This document shows positions 26,501 through 41,500 of a DNA stretch of 64,000 nt, piece after piece. The stretch is from the NCBI RefSeq assembly GCF_018139145.2, contig NC_059476.1:10019501-10083500 (forward strand), given 5' to 3'. Position numbers and translations under genes: made by a program. Numbering within the stretch: position 1 is the stretch's first letter; the number at the start of each line of letters is the position of its first letter. The notes beneath the pieces were generated by a model that saw only the letters and a list, made by a program, of their open reading frames with translations, was not told the DNA's origin and did no database searches. Source of the DNA: Gymnogyps californianus. Lineage: Eukaryota; Chordata; Aves; Accipitriformes; Cathartidae.

Positions 26501-29500
26501 CTTAGTATTTTTTTTTAATTCATCTATCCTGTTTTTCATGAGCTGTTATCTGATCTAGCACCCAAGTTCATTTTTAGCACTTAGCCAGATCTCCTGTAAC
26601 AACTCACATGCAGTCAACATTTAATATTTATGAGTCAACACTACTTTTTTTTTTTCCCCTAATATTGAGTTAATATATCAGCAGAGTATCCCCTCTTCTG
26701 AAAGACTAAGACAACAAATTAAGTTCCCTCACTGTTAAGAATACTATTGACTTGAACTAACAGTTCGCTAACCCTGGACAGCTTGTTAGGCTAACAAGGC
26801 TGAATGATCAGTTGTCATAGCCAGTGTCACCGTCCCATGCTCGCACAAAGCAACAACAAAACAACACCCAGGCACCCACAAACCAGACATGGGTCTGTAT
26901 AGATGCAAGTGCACTATTGCTCTACCATGAATTTCGTGCCCTGTGACTCAAACACAAACAAATATCAGTTTAAGCAGTAACTAGCTTTCTTTGCTCTTAA
27001 AGCTCCATACATTTTGCAGGGCACAACCTATTCCTTATTTTCTCTCCTGGACTGTCAGATGGTTTCTTTGCCCTAAAGATGCAGCCAGGCTATCCTTTGT
27101 AACAGAATTAAGAGATCTGTAAGCACTTCAAAGTTCGTGTTTTTCCTTTTTCCACAGCAAAAATGAAAGTTGTGTTTTACACTGGTCAAGGAAATGTAAG
27201 AACAAATGATTGCCTCACCTGAAAACCTGGCACAACAGGCTTCACCCAGTTTTGGTTTGAAGGGCTGGTTCTTACAAGATTTACAATAGCCTTCTAGTTC
27301 AATCAACTGCCTATGTAGCTTCTCTTGATCTACAGAAAAACACATTTGATAACTAACCACATTTGCACATAATGAAGACCATACTTACTTTTAAGCTCCC
27401 CTGCTCCCACCTTTGGCATTTTTTATATTTTTCTACTGTCTGAGCTACATTTCGACATGGTTCAGTTTGCTATAGGCATTCATTTTATTAACTAGCTTGC
27501 AACAGTGACTTCTTACTGATATTAGGAACAGTGAACACTTTTTCTTACCTTTAGTTTGAACTGGTACAGCATAGAACAAGTCTGGGCTTACAACTTCTGT
27601 TACACAGACAGATACGGTTTCATCTATAGCCAATTCAATCCACTTCCAGTGCCCAAGTGAGGTTTCTAATAAAAATAGTAGGAAAATGCAGTGTACCGCT
27701 TTCCTCCAAGCGCATACATATTAAAAGTAACTGTTACAGAATATCTTTTTGAATTTTAGAGACAACTGCATGTCTTCACTTCAAGAAGAGAAACCTAAAC
27801 CAAGAGAATTCTTGCTTAATTTGCTGTTCATAAACTATTAGCATATAAAAGTAGCTAAAGTAAAACACACCACAGAAAAATAAGATATTGGAAAGTAAGC
27901 AAGGGAAAAGTTTCAGTCGTAGCAAATTTGTAATTCTCTACTATCAAATATTCAAAGAGCATTCATTTAAGACAAACCCAGCGATTTTTCTCTTTCTCTT
28001 TTTGTCTATAATGCCACCTGCAGGGCAGCTTGGGTTTCACTGTAAAAACTGACAATATAATCAAAACTATGCACGTTTATTACAGATATTACCTATAGTT
28101 AAACAGCAAGATCACAGTTAAAGGCTGGAATAATGAAAATTATTGTTCAATCTAAAAGTTAACATTCGTTTAAATTACCTTTTTTGTCAGACTTGTTTGG
28201 AAAGTTATTTTTATCTTGTTGAACTTCCTTTACAGCCAATTTTTCAGAAGTTAATATCTCATTGATCACTTTTGGATGACCTGTGGAATTGTCAATAAGC
28301 TCTACACCTGCCCCATCTCTGGAAAGGGAAGTTACTCTGGCTTGAAGCTTTATCCCTGCAGTGTACATATGAAATCTTGCTGTAGCTTCTGGAATCCATT
28401 TGCTATTACCAGGCTTTATACCTAGGAAGTAGGAGAACTGTTCAAAACACCTCCATTAAGTGACTTTCTTCAACATTATATTTTCCTTCAAAAAAAAAAA
28501 TCCTTTTTTTTTTTTTAAAAAGCACAACTTGAAATACCAAGGCTACTGTTACTACCTTAGGATACACGTTGTACTTCATCCTGTTAACTGGTCTCCCTCT
28601 TCCTCCTTTCTTCTAAAATAATACATTTCCTCAGCACTCCCAAGTTTTGTTTTCTACATTTTATGATATTCTACCAAGTAAATCCTTGTGCCTTAGCACA
28701 AACAACACTGTTAAGATTGTTTATGAATCAGTTTAATACAGCCTTTTTATCAAAGGAACAGAAAACCAAAGTGTTTCAAGCAAAAAAAAAAAAAAAAAAA
28801 CCAGCAGAAGACACCTTGATGAAATGTGGTTTTGAGCTTTTTCCTGTTTCCACATTTTTTATTTTTAAACCAAGTAGACTACATTAGAAAGAAAGAATAA
28901 TTCTGTAGAATTTTGAGTGATTTGGTGTGGAAAAGGAAGAGACAGAGAATTAGTAGAAGACTGAGAAACAGCAGTATGGTGCCAAACTCTGCGGTAATCA
29001 AATGAAACATCCCTACAGAGAACTGAAAGGCCAACTTGCTTCATAAAAACAGATGAACTCCTTTGCCTGAGAAAATTTTGAGAAATAATTAAGTTGCATA
29101 AAAGCACATTTACTCCTAGCAAGGCAGCAACCAAAAACTAGTAAGCACTACAGATGAAGCAGAACTAAATGACAAGTTCCCTTTGACTGGTAAATCAGTA
29201 AGTAACCTCCACGCAGATCACTCCACAGCACTGTCAGGAGCTCAGGGAAGAGCCACCATCTTTCTGTTAAATGCCAGTCTGCTGTGTACTAAGGCTAAAA
29301 CAATGGCTCCCACAATTTCCAGAGGCTGGAAGCAATACAGACATTTATTATAAAAACAAAAAACACACCCCCCAACCCTGCCCCCCCCCCCCAAAACAGA
29401 GTTTGTGAAGTATACCCTGTCATCACCTCCTTCTCCCAAAGCAGCAAGTCTCTAAATGCAATAGCTCTTATACGAGAAAGAATCCATAAGAAGATCCACC

Positions 29501-32500
29501 TGAGAGCCAGCATTTAATTCCTTGAAATGGAAGTTTTAGGAATGAGGATGAGATCTGCCGTATTTTATCCAGTGGTACTTCCTCAACGTTTCCATAGTCC
29601 ACAAAGCATACTTTAACAGTTCCATTTGAAGTAATGTTTTGCACCAAAGCACGGTACCAGTTACCATCATCTAATTTTAAAAAAGTTTAAAAAAAAAATT
29701 ACTTCACACATTTAGTAAGTTTACTATTTATTTTTTAGTAAATAAATCCAATTCTTTGCTATCCTCCAATGCAAACTATCAGCTAATTTGTTTGTTTGTT
29801 TTATGTTCACCCTGTAAACACAAAAATATTTTAGTCTGTTACTTACCAGAGAAAAAAGCACAGCAAGGTTCTCCATTCTCAGGCTTAAAAACACTTGGTG
29901 GAGTTTTCTGACAATATTCAGACAATGATTTGTTAAGTAAGTTTAGAGCAAGTAACTCTGAAAATTAGAAAGAAAAAAAGACAAGATCAACGAAATAAGC
30001 TGACTTGAACTTTATCAATACTGTTTGCTGTATAGCTTACTTATAAAAGATTTGATGGGAGATTTCTGTGAATCTTAGAATTTCATAAAAAAAGAACTGT
30101 TGACACTGAGTTAACTAACTTACCAGACAGACTTATTCACAGGAAGAGGTGAGACAGCTGATATTTACTGACAGATTAGTTCAGTATGATAGCAAAATGA
30201 CCAGTAATTCTTCCTGCTAATCCAACAAGCACCCTTCACTCCAAAATCTAAAGTATATGTTACAGCCAGATAACACCATGGGAATTATCTAGTTCAGCCA
30301 GTGCATATGACAGATTATGGGATCTCACCCTGCTCGCTTATTTATTTTTTGTATCAAGTCCTTTAGCCTGCTCCATACCATCACTTTTAGGGAGGAATTC
30401 AGTCATGTTTTAAAGGTGATAAGCCATGAAGAATCTATGCTATCCCTAGTAAGTCAAGGAATAAACTTCCCTCACTTTTTAAGATCTGCCCTATATCTTT
30501 GATTTGAATGCATTTAGCTTCCACTTCCAGCCACTGAATTTCATCATGCTCTTTTTCTAGCAGGTCAAAAAGCCAGTGGCTATCAGAAGTCTTTACACAT
30601 GCCAATAGAGGAACAATATTTTTTTTTTGAGCTTATCCAAGAGAGAGTCAAGTCTCAAAAGCTGTGTTTTCTCATTTTCATGTTGTTTTCTCTCTTTTGA
30701 ACCTTTGTAAGTTTTTATAAATTAGAAAAGGACAGAGTACTAGAGGAGAGCTCCAGTAAATACCGTATGGGCACAGGGAACATGTCTCTTATTTGCTATC
30801 TTTTGTTTAGATATCCTTTGCCTAGGTTATGGTAGCTCTTTTCACTTTTCTCTACATTCTTAGATTAAGTTTTATTCAACTCCTTACCTTCAATATTTTC
30901 AGATTTCAATCTCAGAGTCACTACATACCATGATTTAATTTCTTCATCATTCCACTTGCATTCTTAGATAAAAAAAACCTCAGAGGTAAGCCTTGGTGCT
31001 ATAAGCTCACTTGAAACAGTAATGCATTAGAACCATAATAAATGACAAATCAGGAAGCAAAGAAACTAGCAGAAAGAAAAAAGCTGAATAAACTTACCAC
31101 TGTTATTTGAAATCTGACAGTAGAATTCTCCAGGATTGTACAGCGTACACACTATGACATCTACTGTTTGTTTAAGAGTTAATTTACTCCACTTGCAAAT
31201 TCTTTTGTTCGTTGCGTCCTCTAGAGAGGACAGAGAAGAGAGAATTAGAGGAAGGAAGAGAAATTAAAATAATTTTTGAAGGAAAAAAAATTATACATCC
31301 TGAACACTCATTCACGTCCTCAAATTTCTTGTTATAAATAATCCAACAGACTAACTACAAGTGAGAGCCTCTTTGCAGAATAAGAGCAAGTAAGAGAAAT
31401 GTGCCAGTTGTTTAATGTATTTGATCACTACTGAGAAGGGCAAGCCATAGATGAATGGGGAAGAGTAATCACACGAAGAGGTACAGACTAGGTGGCAATA
31501 ACCTGAGCAAGAGGGACTCTGGGGAACCTTGGTTCCTGGGAAACAGGATAGGGGGCATAAAAGAGGGAAACAGCTGTCACCAAGAGTACTGGAAATAGCC
31601 TAAGGAGGAGAAAGAACAAAAAGATTAATAGAAAGACTGGTTGCAGAAATTTGCACAGTATATTATACTCAAGTACCTGAAAGAAGCTTATTATATAACA
31701 CAAGTTGAAGAACAGATCATGTGAAAACTAAATTACAGCACATTGGAGAAGCCAGTTTCCTCCATTAGCATATTATTAAATTTTCCTGTATTTTTCATAG
31801 CTGCTAAGTTTGTTACAGATTGTGGTAGGCAGCAGCATGCAGAAATACTGTCAGCCCCTTTAAGACTCGAGTCCAAGTGGCTTGCCTCCGACTTTGGTGG
31901 ACCTTTCCAGTTTTAAGTGTTTGGATTTTTTTCCTGAAAATAAAGCTCAAGAAAGTTTTGAGCTTCAGGGATGGCGGTGCTGAGATGCTGTTCTATCTGC
32001 CCAGTATTGTGTCTGACAGCAGATTACTTTAGGAAGTCATATTGCCAACAGGCAAAGAAAAAAACCCACAGAACACTGCCCCCTCCCCCCCCCCAATCAA
32101 AACAGTCTCTCAACAGGCTCTCAAATCTTCTTTATTTTCAGTGGAATACAAGACTGTCCTTCACACTGTAAGCAATGCCAGATCTCTACTGGAAGGGACA
32201 AAGCACAGTCGGCATATTTTGAGAAATATGCTCAAAGAAGTAGAAGCTGGTTGAATTTTCCACTCCAGAAGGAAGAAAGATTGCCAAGAAAAATAAGAAT
32301 TAACAAATGGCTCAAAGTTTAGAGAAAGCTTTAAGATGCTTAATAACTGTAAAATATAATTGTTTATTCTTTCATGTGATGGTGAGATTTAAGTAGTTCT
32401 CTAAACCAAAAAAATACACTGTTTCTTAATTTCTGGCAAGTTAACTAAAACCCACTCTTATACCATGCTGGATCCAGCAATCACAGATTTAATCACTAAG

Positions 32501-35500
32501 TTTAAATAAAGCAAACAAGTTAATGAAAAATTATTTTGCGAGTTGACAGAGAAATGTATCCGTTGAAAGTCCAATATAAGAAGCACAAGTTTTAAAACAT
32601 ATACGACAAGAGTTGATAATCTGTTTAGAACCTGCATTCAAAAGCTCCCACTCGGTGCAAGAAATTAAAAAAAAGGTGAGAAGTAACCAAGAAACCTACG
32701 AAGTACAAAACAGGTCCAGGATGATGGCCATAGATCAAGAAGTGTTTGGATATAACCATGAAAGTTACCCTTCATTTGAATTTTATACAAGATTCCTTAC
32801 CCTTCTGAACAAATATAAGGAATAACCATGTCCTGGCCCCGAAGCATCTAGGGAGGAAGATCAAAATTAAGGGATCTGGACATAGCCTTGACAAAAAGAC
32901 TTCCCCCAGTTTTCAGTACAGACAGATCAGGAGAGAATACATAGTTTTACCAGACACAGGATGGAAAAGAGGGGCTTAACATGCTTCATATGAGAGAAGC
33001 TAGGAATCTTCCCACAGTGCAAAGAAGTCTGACATAAAATTTGAAAATCTCTCAATTGAAAATCTCTCTTTGGTCACTAAATGCAAAAAAGGCAATTTAG
33101 GCATAGCCTTGAATTGTATAGGCTACGGCAGTCAAACAAATTTTCAAGGACTAAATGTGTGGGTTTAAGTGTAAAATATAGGACAATGAAGATGAAATAC
33201 TATTTGAGCTAAAGGAAGAGGCATAAGAACAAGCAGGTACTAACTAGTCATATCCTACTTCAACTGGAAATTGTAAGACTTCTAACCAGAGAAAGTGAAA
33301 TATTAGTGTGGTCTTCCAAAAATAAGCAACTGCAACTTTGTTATATATGCACAAATATATATGCACACATACATATACACACATACAGACACACAAGCAA
33401 ATACACAATTTCTTCATGGCAAAGTTGCCATGGCCAAATTTCAGAGCTGTGAAGGCTAGACTTCATGAGCCAGACCAGAAAGTTCTTACCAGTTAAGAAC
33501 TTGCATTCTTTGTACCCACTCCAGCAGGAGGTTAAATAAAGCCAGTTCAGCAGGATGTGCTCGTACTCACCATTTGCTTGCTTAACATCACTCATTCCAA
33601 TTGCTGGTAAGGCCATCCTTGATTCCTCAGCTGCACAGCCTTTCTCTATGAAATGGCTCGATATATTTATTACTGGAGTAACTGATGCATCTACAAGCTC
33701 CACCACAGATCTATAACTCTCTTTATCCACTACTTTTACTGTGAACACTTTGTCTGTCACCAGTTGGTTCATAAAAGAAATAGCTTTTGAGGTCCAGGCT
33801 CCTAATGGTGACTTTACACCTAAAAAGTCACATAGCATGGAAAGGTTCTGAGGACAGTCCAAGTCCCAACAATATGTGGAAAGGTACAACAACACTGTTT
33901 AAAACAACAGATTAAGCAGCAGATATACCAAGTAACTCACCCCCACTCCTCACGCTTGTAACAAGATTCCAAACCCAATTATTTAGATTCTGAACTTTTG
34001 TAGTACTTGAATTTAATAAACATCTGACAAAGATCATGTACAACTAGTCTGTTACACAAAGAAAAGTGTAAATTCAGATTTAATACTTCCTTAGTATGAA
34101 TGTCTATAAGAAGTGTCAATCTTTGGGTCTCATGCATACAACCTATAGTTTTGAACAACATTAATCATCTCTCAGCCAACGTATCTGCTACTATAAGCTG
34201 CTTATTCCTTAAATGTTTACTCTTTGTGCTACTAAATTTATTTCTAAAATGCAAGTTATAACCAGAACTTTATAGTAACAGATTGGCAGAAGTTGCCTTC
34301 CAGAAATATATATTTTATGCAGCAGTAATCCTTGACTCTAATCACAAAACATCTTATCTGATCACTTTTTTGTGTCCATGTTGTGTTTAGGACCTTTCTT
34401 AGTCTTAGAACACTCATTATCATCTATAGGCATCATGATTTGCCCCAGAAAAGAGATTTCTTTGGGTCACATTCCATATGCGTCGGTTCCATCTCTACAT
34501 ACAAGGGAAGCATTATTTCACGTTTTCCTCCAAAAGTAAGAAGCTAGAATGCTGCTCTGAACTTTACCAAAAATTTGAAAACCAGGTAAATATCAAGTAT
34601 TGTAAAAGAAGGCTAGACATCAAGTATTCTAAAGAACAGGTATTGAAGCAAAGTGGGGGACTCTCTTGCATAGTGATGGGAACAAACAGAGAAAATAAAC
34701 AATTTCCAACAGTAGGTTAAACCAATATGTCAAAAAATCAGATTATGATCCTGGCTTGATACAGAAGGATGAACTAGTAAGCATCAATGTCCTTTCCAAC
34801 TTGACAGATTTCACAAGCTTATGGAGAGGAGTCTACCAGTAGTTTCACTAGATTTGCCCCAGGGGAGGGGGACAGATACAGTTCTGAATTTCAAGATATA
34901 AAATGAAATTTTACCTTCCCCTGCAGTATTAGAACCACAACAGATTTAAGAATTCCACAAATCCAGTAGGTGACTGGATTTTGCTTGGAACAAAAGCACA
35001 CGCAAAACCTAACAGGTATGTTAATATAACAGTTTTCCAAACGTACAACTGCAGGTTACCAGGTACATTAGGAAAGATTTGTCATGTTTTGTAGATATGC
35101 CACAACAATTAAGAATTCTGGAAATATCTCCATCCTTCCCCATATTTCAATGTAAGATACTACAGGTGTGATCGTTATCTAACCCCACTTATTCTGCCTC
35201 TATCCAGTTTGAAACAGCTTATCATTTGTCCATACCTGCCAAGGTACATCTTATGGCTTGAGCTGGCAAGTCCATTAATCTTGGAATCATAGGACGAAGT
35301 CTAGTCAGCGGAAGAACTTCAAAATTACCATAATCTATATAGCCCACCAAAACAGTATCTTCAGAAACATATGCTATAACAGCAGCACGATACCAAACAT
35401 TGTCTGCTAGAAAGGAAGATACAGAAGTTCATTGTACTTATTCTTAACTTCCGAGAACAGAATCATTTTTTGGGCAGACCAATATAAAAATACGTCAATC

Positions 35501-38500
35501 TCAACACAAAACAGCAGCATTACAGTTCACATAAACCTTCACAAAACCCTTATGGACACAACATCGACCACCATCATCCCTCGTACGAGTTGAGTGTTGC
35601 AAATTCATTCTTTCTGTAAAGAACACCCCCCCCCCCAAATATATATTGCAACAAAGAATTTACTACATTATGTGGATGTAGTGTTTAAGTTCAATAAATT
35701 TAAACAAACAGCAAACAGTATCTCAGCTGACCACAATGACATGCAATTCAAAGGCCACACAACAGGTCTAATAATTTAAATATTTTAATTCAATTAAAAT
35801 ATTTGAGAAATAGAAATACAAGCTTACTCAAGTTTATTAAGACATCTGAGGTACTGAACTGATAGCTTTCCCTAGCTAGGCACCTGAAACCAGTGCCCAT
35901 TCAAACGCCAAGACAGCTTATTGGCAGTACTAGCTTTTTCTGAACATGCAAAAAAGCATTTATTTCAGCTTATCTGTTCAGTCCCACAGCTAATTTATTC
36001 AAAGCAGCAAAACCACAGGAAATGGAAGGAAATAAGTGACCAGGAATGTTTATCAATTACATAAAGAAGTTATAGCAGCAACACTTCTGACCAGAAAGAA
36101 GGCGTAAGAACAGCAATGTGTGGAGTTTTTTTCCTTGTTAAACGCTGGATGAAAAGGAGAATGATCTGTGAGGAAAAGAGATTCATCTTCATCCTACTGC
36201 CCTCAGGCAAACAAGACTTCAGATTCTAACAAATAAAAGGTATTTCTTTCATATAGACTTCCCAATTCCTAGCACAAAACACTGCTTTATGCAGAATACT
36301 AGCCTATGTTTAGGCAAGATTCAATTTTGTCACGAGACTTGCAGAAACTTGACATCAGTGATAACTGTCAGGTGGAAACTAAGTTATGAACATACAATTC
36401 AGGACTACCAGGTCCCAGCTAAATAACATTTTGAGAAGTCTATCAGAGCAGCATTGTTACATATAATCCCATTTCTTCTGTCCCTTTTTTGGGGTCTAAA
36501 ATTTCAAGTCTATATTTATTTCCAGCCACAGAAAACAGTGCTCACCAACATATAAAAACCTAAATTTCTTCATGGTCTCTTAAAAAGCTGCTTTGTACAA
36601 AAATGAAGGCAGTGTTAAGAGTTTGCTCAATGAGGGGACCGTTTTATGGTCTTTTTTTAAACTAGTATTTTATAGATGTCACCATTTGCTATTAATAATT
36701 TTTTAAAATCGCTACCAAATGCTATTCACAGCTAAAACCAGACACAAATAAAATAAACTCTATATGAAACATTTCTAAACATAATTATAAAGTGTGTTCA
36801 TTTTTTGTAATAAAGTGACATAAATTAAGAGCCATATTTTCACTTCATTTTTACCTGTGAACTGGGCACAGCACACATTTCCAGCAGCAGGACGGAAAGC
36901 TGGACTACTGGGAAATTTGTCACAATGTTCATTAAGAGACACTTGAAGCTCAGCAAGTTGACCTGATGTTAAAATACATAGGTTTTGGAATATACACTGT
37001 CTTGTAATTATTACAGAAGTACACAAATCTTAAGTTCAAAGCCTGGAAGAACATCTCGTAGTATAATGGAGATTACTTCACATAAAGTTTAACGTAATAC
37101 CAAAAGAGTGATGAGACTAGGACTCTTCAATCAGTAAGATCGAAGAGAGTTCTCACATGAGTCTGAGAAATCACAGTGGTAAAGAGAAAGGACAGGGAAA
37201 ACCAGTCACAGACTTTTTCAACACAGGAACAAAACTGAAGCCAGCAGGAATTAAAACCAAGCTAGTGGAGGCATGCTAGAAAGGAACCAAGGAAGACAGC
37301 CCTTCAAACAACAGGCAGATGATGAATGTCACTTCTTGCCAAAGGACATGCTATGCTATGAGTCTACCCAGAATTCAAAGGCTGCACAAGTACACAGAAG
37401 AGAAATCCACTGTAGGAGATACACCACATCACATCCAGCTGCAAAAGCCCTTTTAGCTGAAAAAAAATGCTGGCTCGGACAGCACTAGGAGGACACATCC
37501 CACAAACTTACTCTGCTCTTATTCTCCCCAGACATCTGTTTATGGGTACCGTGGGAGATGCACCACAAGTCCCTGCAGCCTAGCACTCTGGCCCACTACA
37601 GTGTTACGGTCTTATGTTTTACTGTGTCAGAAGACACCAAAGCAGGGTTTGGACACTATTATCTGGCCTTCTCATACCCAGATATTCTCCCCATACTATG
37701 TAACAAAGAAGTTCAGCCCACGCACCCAGCCTGTAAGGAAACACTTCCCTTCAGTGGTAAAGCAACAAGGCATCATAGAAATAAACAAAGTAATTAGAAA
37801 CTCTCACACATTTCTGGAACACGTGAGAGAACGTATTTCACATTAAATATCTGAGATACAAATTGACTTCACATTGCTAAAATCCATGCCACGCTATTCT
37901 TCTACTTTGCACTACTCAGACGGCCCACAAATTATCACCTTACAGGTTAGTAAATAATATTAACAGCTAACACTGCCAAAAACATCCTCTACAACACCAT
38001 GGCTCTTAACTGTCTGAGGCATGGCCTAATGCTACAGGGAATCACCATTTCAGGTCAAACTACAAGACCAGCAACACCTCCCTCCAGCCACCCTCTACTG
38101 AAAAGAAAAATGCCATACTAGTATCTTACATCCCGTTTTCAACATGTCACTTACGGGCACTGTGTATCTGCTGACAGAAGAAGTTTTCTGGATTTTGAAC
38201 ACAGGAAACCACGCCAGAAAATGCATCTCCGATGTTTACGGAGACGCACTCTGCAACTGAATTAGCACAGTGAAGAAATTCTTCATCTTCAGGTATTTTT
38301 TCTTTACTTCCCTTAGAATGGTCTTCTGACACTGTACATTTAAAAAAAAAAAAAAAAAGGTTACTGATCAAAAGCTAGATAACTTTGAAATGTGCAACCT
38401 CACCAGCCAGGATTCACAGACTTAAAAACTATACTAAATTAAACTACAAAATTTAAACACACTGAAGCAGTTTATACTTTTTGCTGACTCTTTGGACTTT

Positions 38501-41500
38501 GAAGGCTCCTGTCATATTATTCATGAAATTAATGCTCACATAATCATCACTAAACAAGTACTTCATACTATTAAAAAGTGTATGCGCTACTGTCACTAGT
38601 GAACTGAAGGAAGCTCCACTAGCCAATGCTTTTAAGTAGGAGGTGACGCTAGTGAACAGCTAAAATATTTACTACATTCAGAATATCATGCGACACAGGA
38701 GGACTTAAAATTCCCCAAGTTTTTTCTGCCTCTTACTAAGAAGTTTGATTTGCTTGCTTACCTCTTGGAGAGTCTGCTCCTTTGGCATTACTTCCTGGAG
38801 TTAAATCAGACCTCATTTCTGAAGGTACTTTACCTAGGCAGCCTCCTAAAATACAGATATAAGAAACAAAATAATTTACCACACAAGATAGTCATCATTT
38901 AGTTTTATTTCAAACCATCTTCTGAGCCTGACCTATATCCCTATCACAAGGTGAGCATGTTCTACTTATTTGTTGAGCACTTGATATACTTAGAATGTAA
39001 AATAAAAGTAGTTTCAAAGTAACTCAACTACTTGAGTTTTCTGAAGACATTCACAGCTCCAAGACTGTGACTAAATAAAATGAGTAAAGCAGTAATAATC
39101 AACATTTACTTGTAGTCACTAAAGACTGTTGGCTGAAAAACTGATTACAGGTTTTCACACAAGGATTCACAACTTACCTCCATATTTACAACACTGACTA
39201 TGCAATGAGTTACCAAGATTTACAAAGAAATCTTGAGTTTCTTTGCTATTACATACTCCATTTCCAATGCATGAAGCAGGATTCCAAGCTTTCAATATAA
39301 TTATTTTCAACTGAAAACCTGAATACAGATGTTTAAGTTGCTTGTAAGGTCATGGAATAGATGCATGCAACATTCCATGAATGCAGTGAGATTTTTGTGA
39401 TTTTCTCTCCAAGAGGTTGGCAAGTTATACTGCTTTGCTATTAGTGTGCTGTAAAGCAACCAAATGTGAAATATGCCCAGCACAACCCTGTATCAGTTGA
39501 ATTTACACAGGACTAAGGTGAACCATCATTTTATAGATTGCAGGCACTGTGACATGGAGATAAGCTTCCTGCACATCAGGAATTTTAGCAAGCTAAGAGG
39601 ACCAACCATCACTTCCTTCAAAGTTTCTGTGGACTGCATATCAATGAAAAGAATATGCTCTTAGCACTATATTGTTCTTGCTCTGCAGCCAGAAAAGCAC
39701 CCAAACAAAACAGCCCTCCAAATAATGACAACAGGCACACCTTCTGTGTATTGATCTGGTTCCACAATCAAAGCCACCCTCCCAGCTCAACTGAAAATCT
39801 GAATTCAGACTCCTCAAAGGTCAGGTGCTCTGCTTGTCTCTATCCACTGAGGATTGCTAAGTTAGAAATACAAACATGCTTAGAGTTCTCCAACTAGATA
39901 CAACAACATCCAGTGCTTGCACTTTCTTTGGGATGCTTTTTTAGTGAGCATGTATGAAATACAAAAAAAGCTGGTAAAATCCTTAGTGGAACTAGAAACT
40001 GATACTATCACTTTTAAAAAGTTAAAAATGCGTGAGATAAAAGGAACAACATGGTCCTAAATTTGCACGCATCAATTAAAACATAATCCAGAAAACGCTG
40101 AATTTATTACAATTCTACTGGAAAAGTAACCTTACTAAAATTTAAGATTATTAAGTGTAAGAAGATATTTCAGGTACAGACTTTTTAAAATGACCTCTAT
40201 ATGGAAAAGGTGAAATAAAAGAAAATTAAAATAAAATTTAAAAAATCAAGGGGCAGGTTGGGAGAGTGACAAGAGGGAGGAGAGCAAAAGAAAAAAACTC
40301 TCCTCTTTTAAAGGTATTGGGCAGGGGTAGGGGGAAGGAAAGTGAACATGAAAGACTTATCAACTGTGTTGTGTTTTTTTCCCCCACGCTACCAAGTACT
40401 TACCAAAATCTGGAAGAACAACATCTACAGCAAAACTCAACATCATTTCCTCCTGTAATACGTCAACAACAGTTACTGAACAGTGTTTTCCCATGAGTTG
40501 GGAAGAAAAGCTGGGGATGCCTTCATTCCATCCTTTTTCTTTTGGATCATAATTAGCAAAGGAACACTTAATGGCCTGGAAAGAATTACAATTAGAACAA
40601 GAGGGGATAGGGGGTTGTTTGTCCTGTACAAAAAGTGACTAAATAATTAAGGCCCTTGGAAATATCACCTTGCATATAAAAGTTAAAGCTGCTGGTGGAA
40701 TTTTAAATGCTATCAATTCAACTAACTTCTTTGCAAGAGAGTTAAGAATTAGGAAATTAAGTTCAAACTGTAAACTACATTTCCTCCAATTCTCCCACTA
40801 TTTATACCGTCTTATGTAAGGCATGGTTGTATCACACATCACATCTGACCACAGGGGCATGTCCTAACTTGCCCTCAGCAGACACTGACGACTTAAAGCC
40901 AAGCAAGATTCAAACAGCTTTCAAAATCTTTTATGGACCTAGCAGAAAGTCATGTGAACAAGCTATGAAACACTATTCCAATAGTAGCTAGTTACAGTTG
41001 TCACCGGTTGAAAGAATGCTTCTCTATTCTTCTTTGTGCATAGTTAAACATACTAGTTTAACTCACAGACTAAAGCTAGACCATCTATTTGGTAATGGAA
41101 GACATCGCACAGTATGGCAATGAACTCAGACCAACAGCTGTCTTTATTCCAAAGTTTGCCCAAACTACAAGCGATTTTTCACTACTGCATGAGACCAGAT
41201 TAGAATACGCAGGCAGAATGTTTCCCCTGCTGTCCTCCAGCGTATAAGGGACATGTGGACCTAACCGCCCTGCAGGGTTTTTTTATCAGCTCAGAACCCA
41301 ACAATTCTGGGACTAGGAAGAAAAAAAGCCAGGTGGCCTTCCTCACTCCTGTGGAATAGCTAGGAAACATTTCAGAAGGTGAACTTAGTGTAGTATAGCA
41401 GGTTTTATGCATCACTTCCACTGAACACAAAATACTGTGATAATAATAGTTACACTGAGACATGAGTTACACATTTCAGAGCTATTAATTTAAAATACCG

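Noticed and set aside
28782..28800. A19 run as a processed pseudogene tail
   Set aside because: The preceding sequence shows no gene-like open frame and no flanking target-site duplication was seen.
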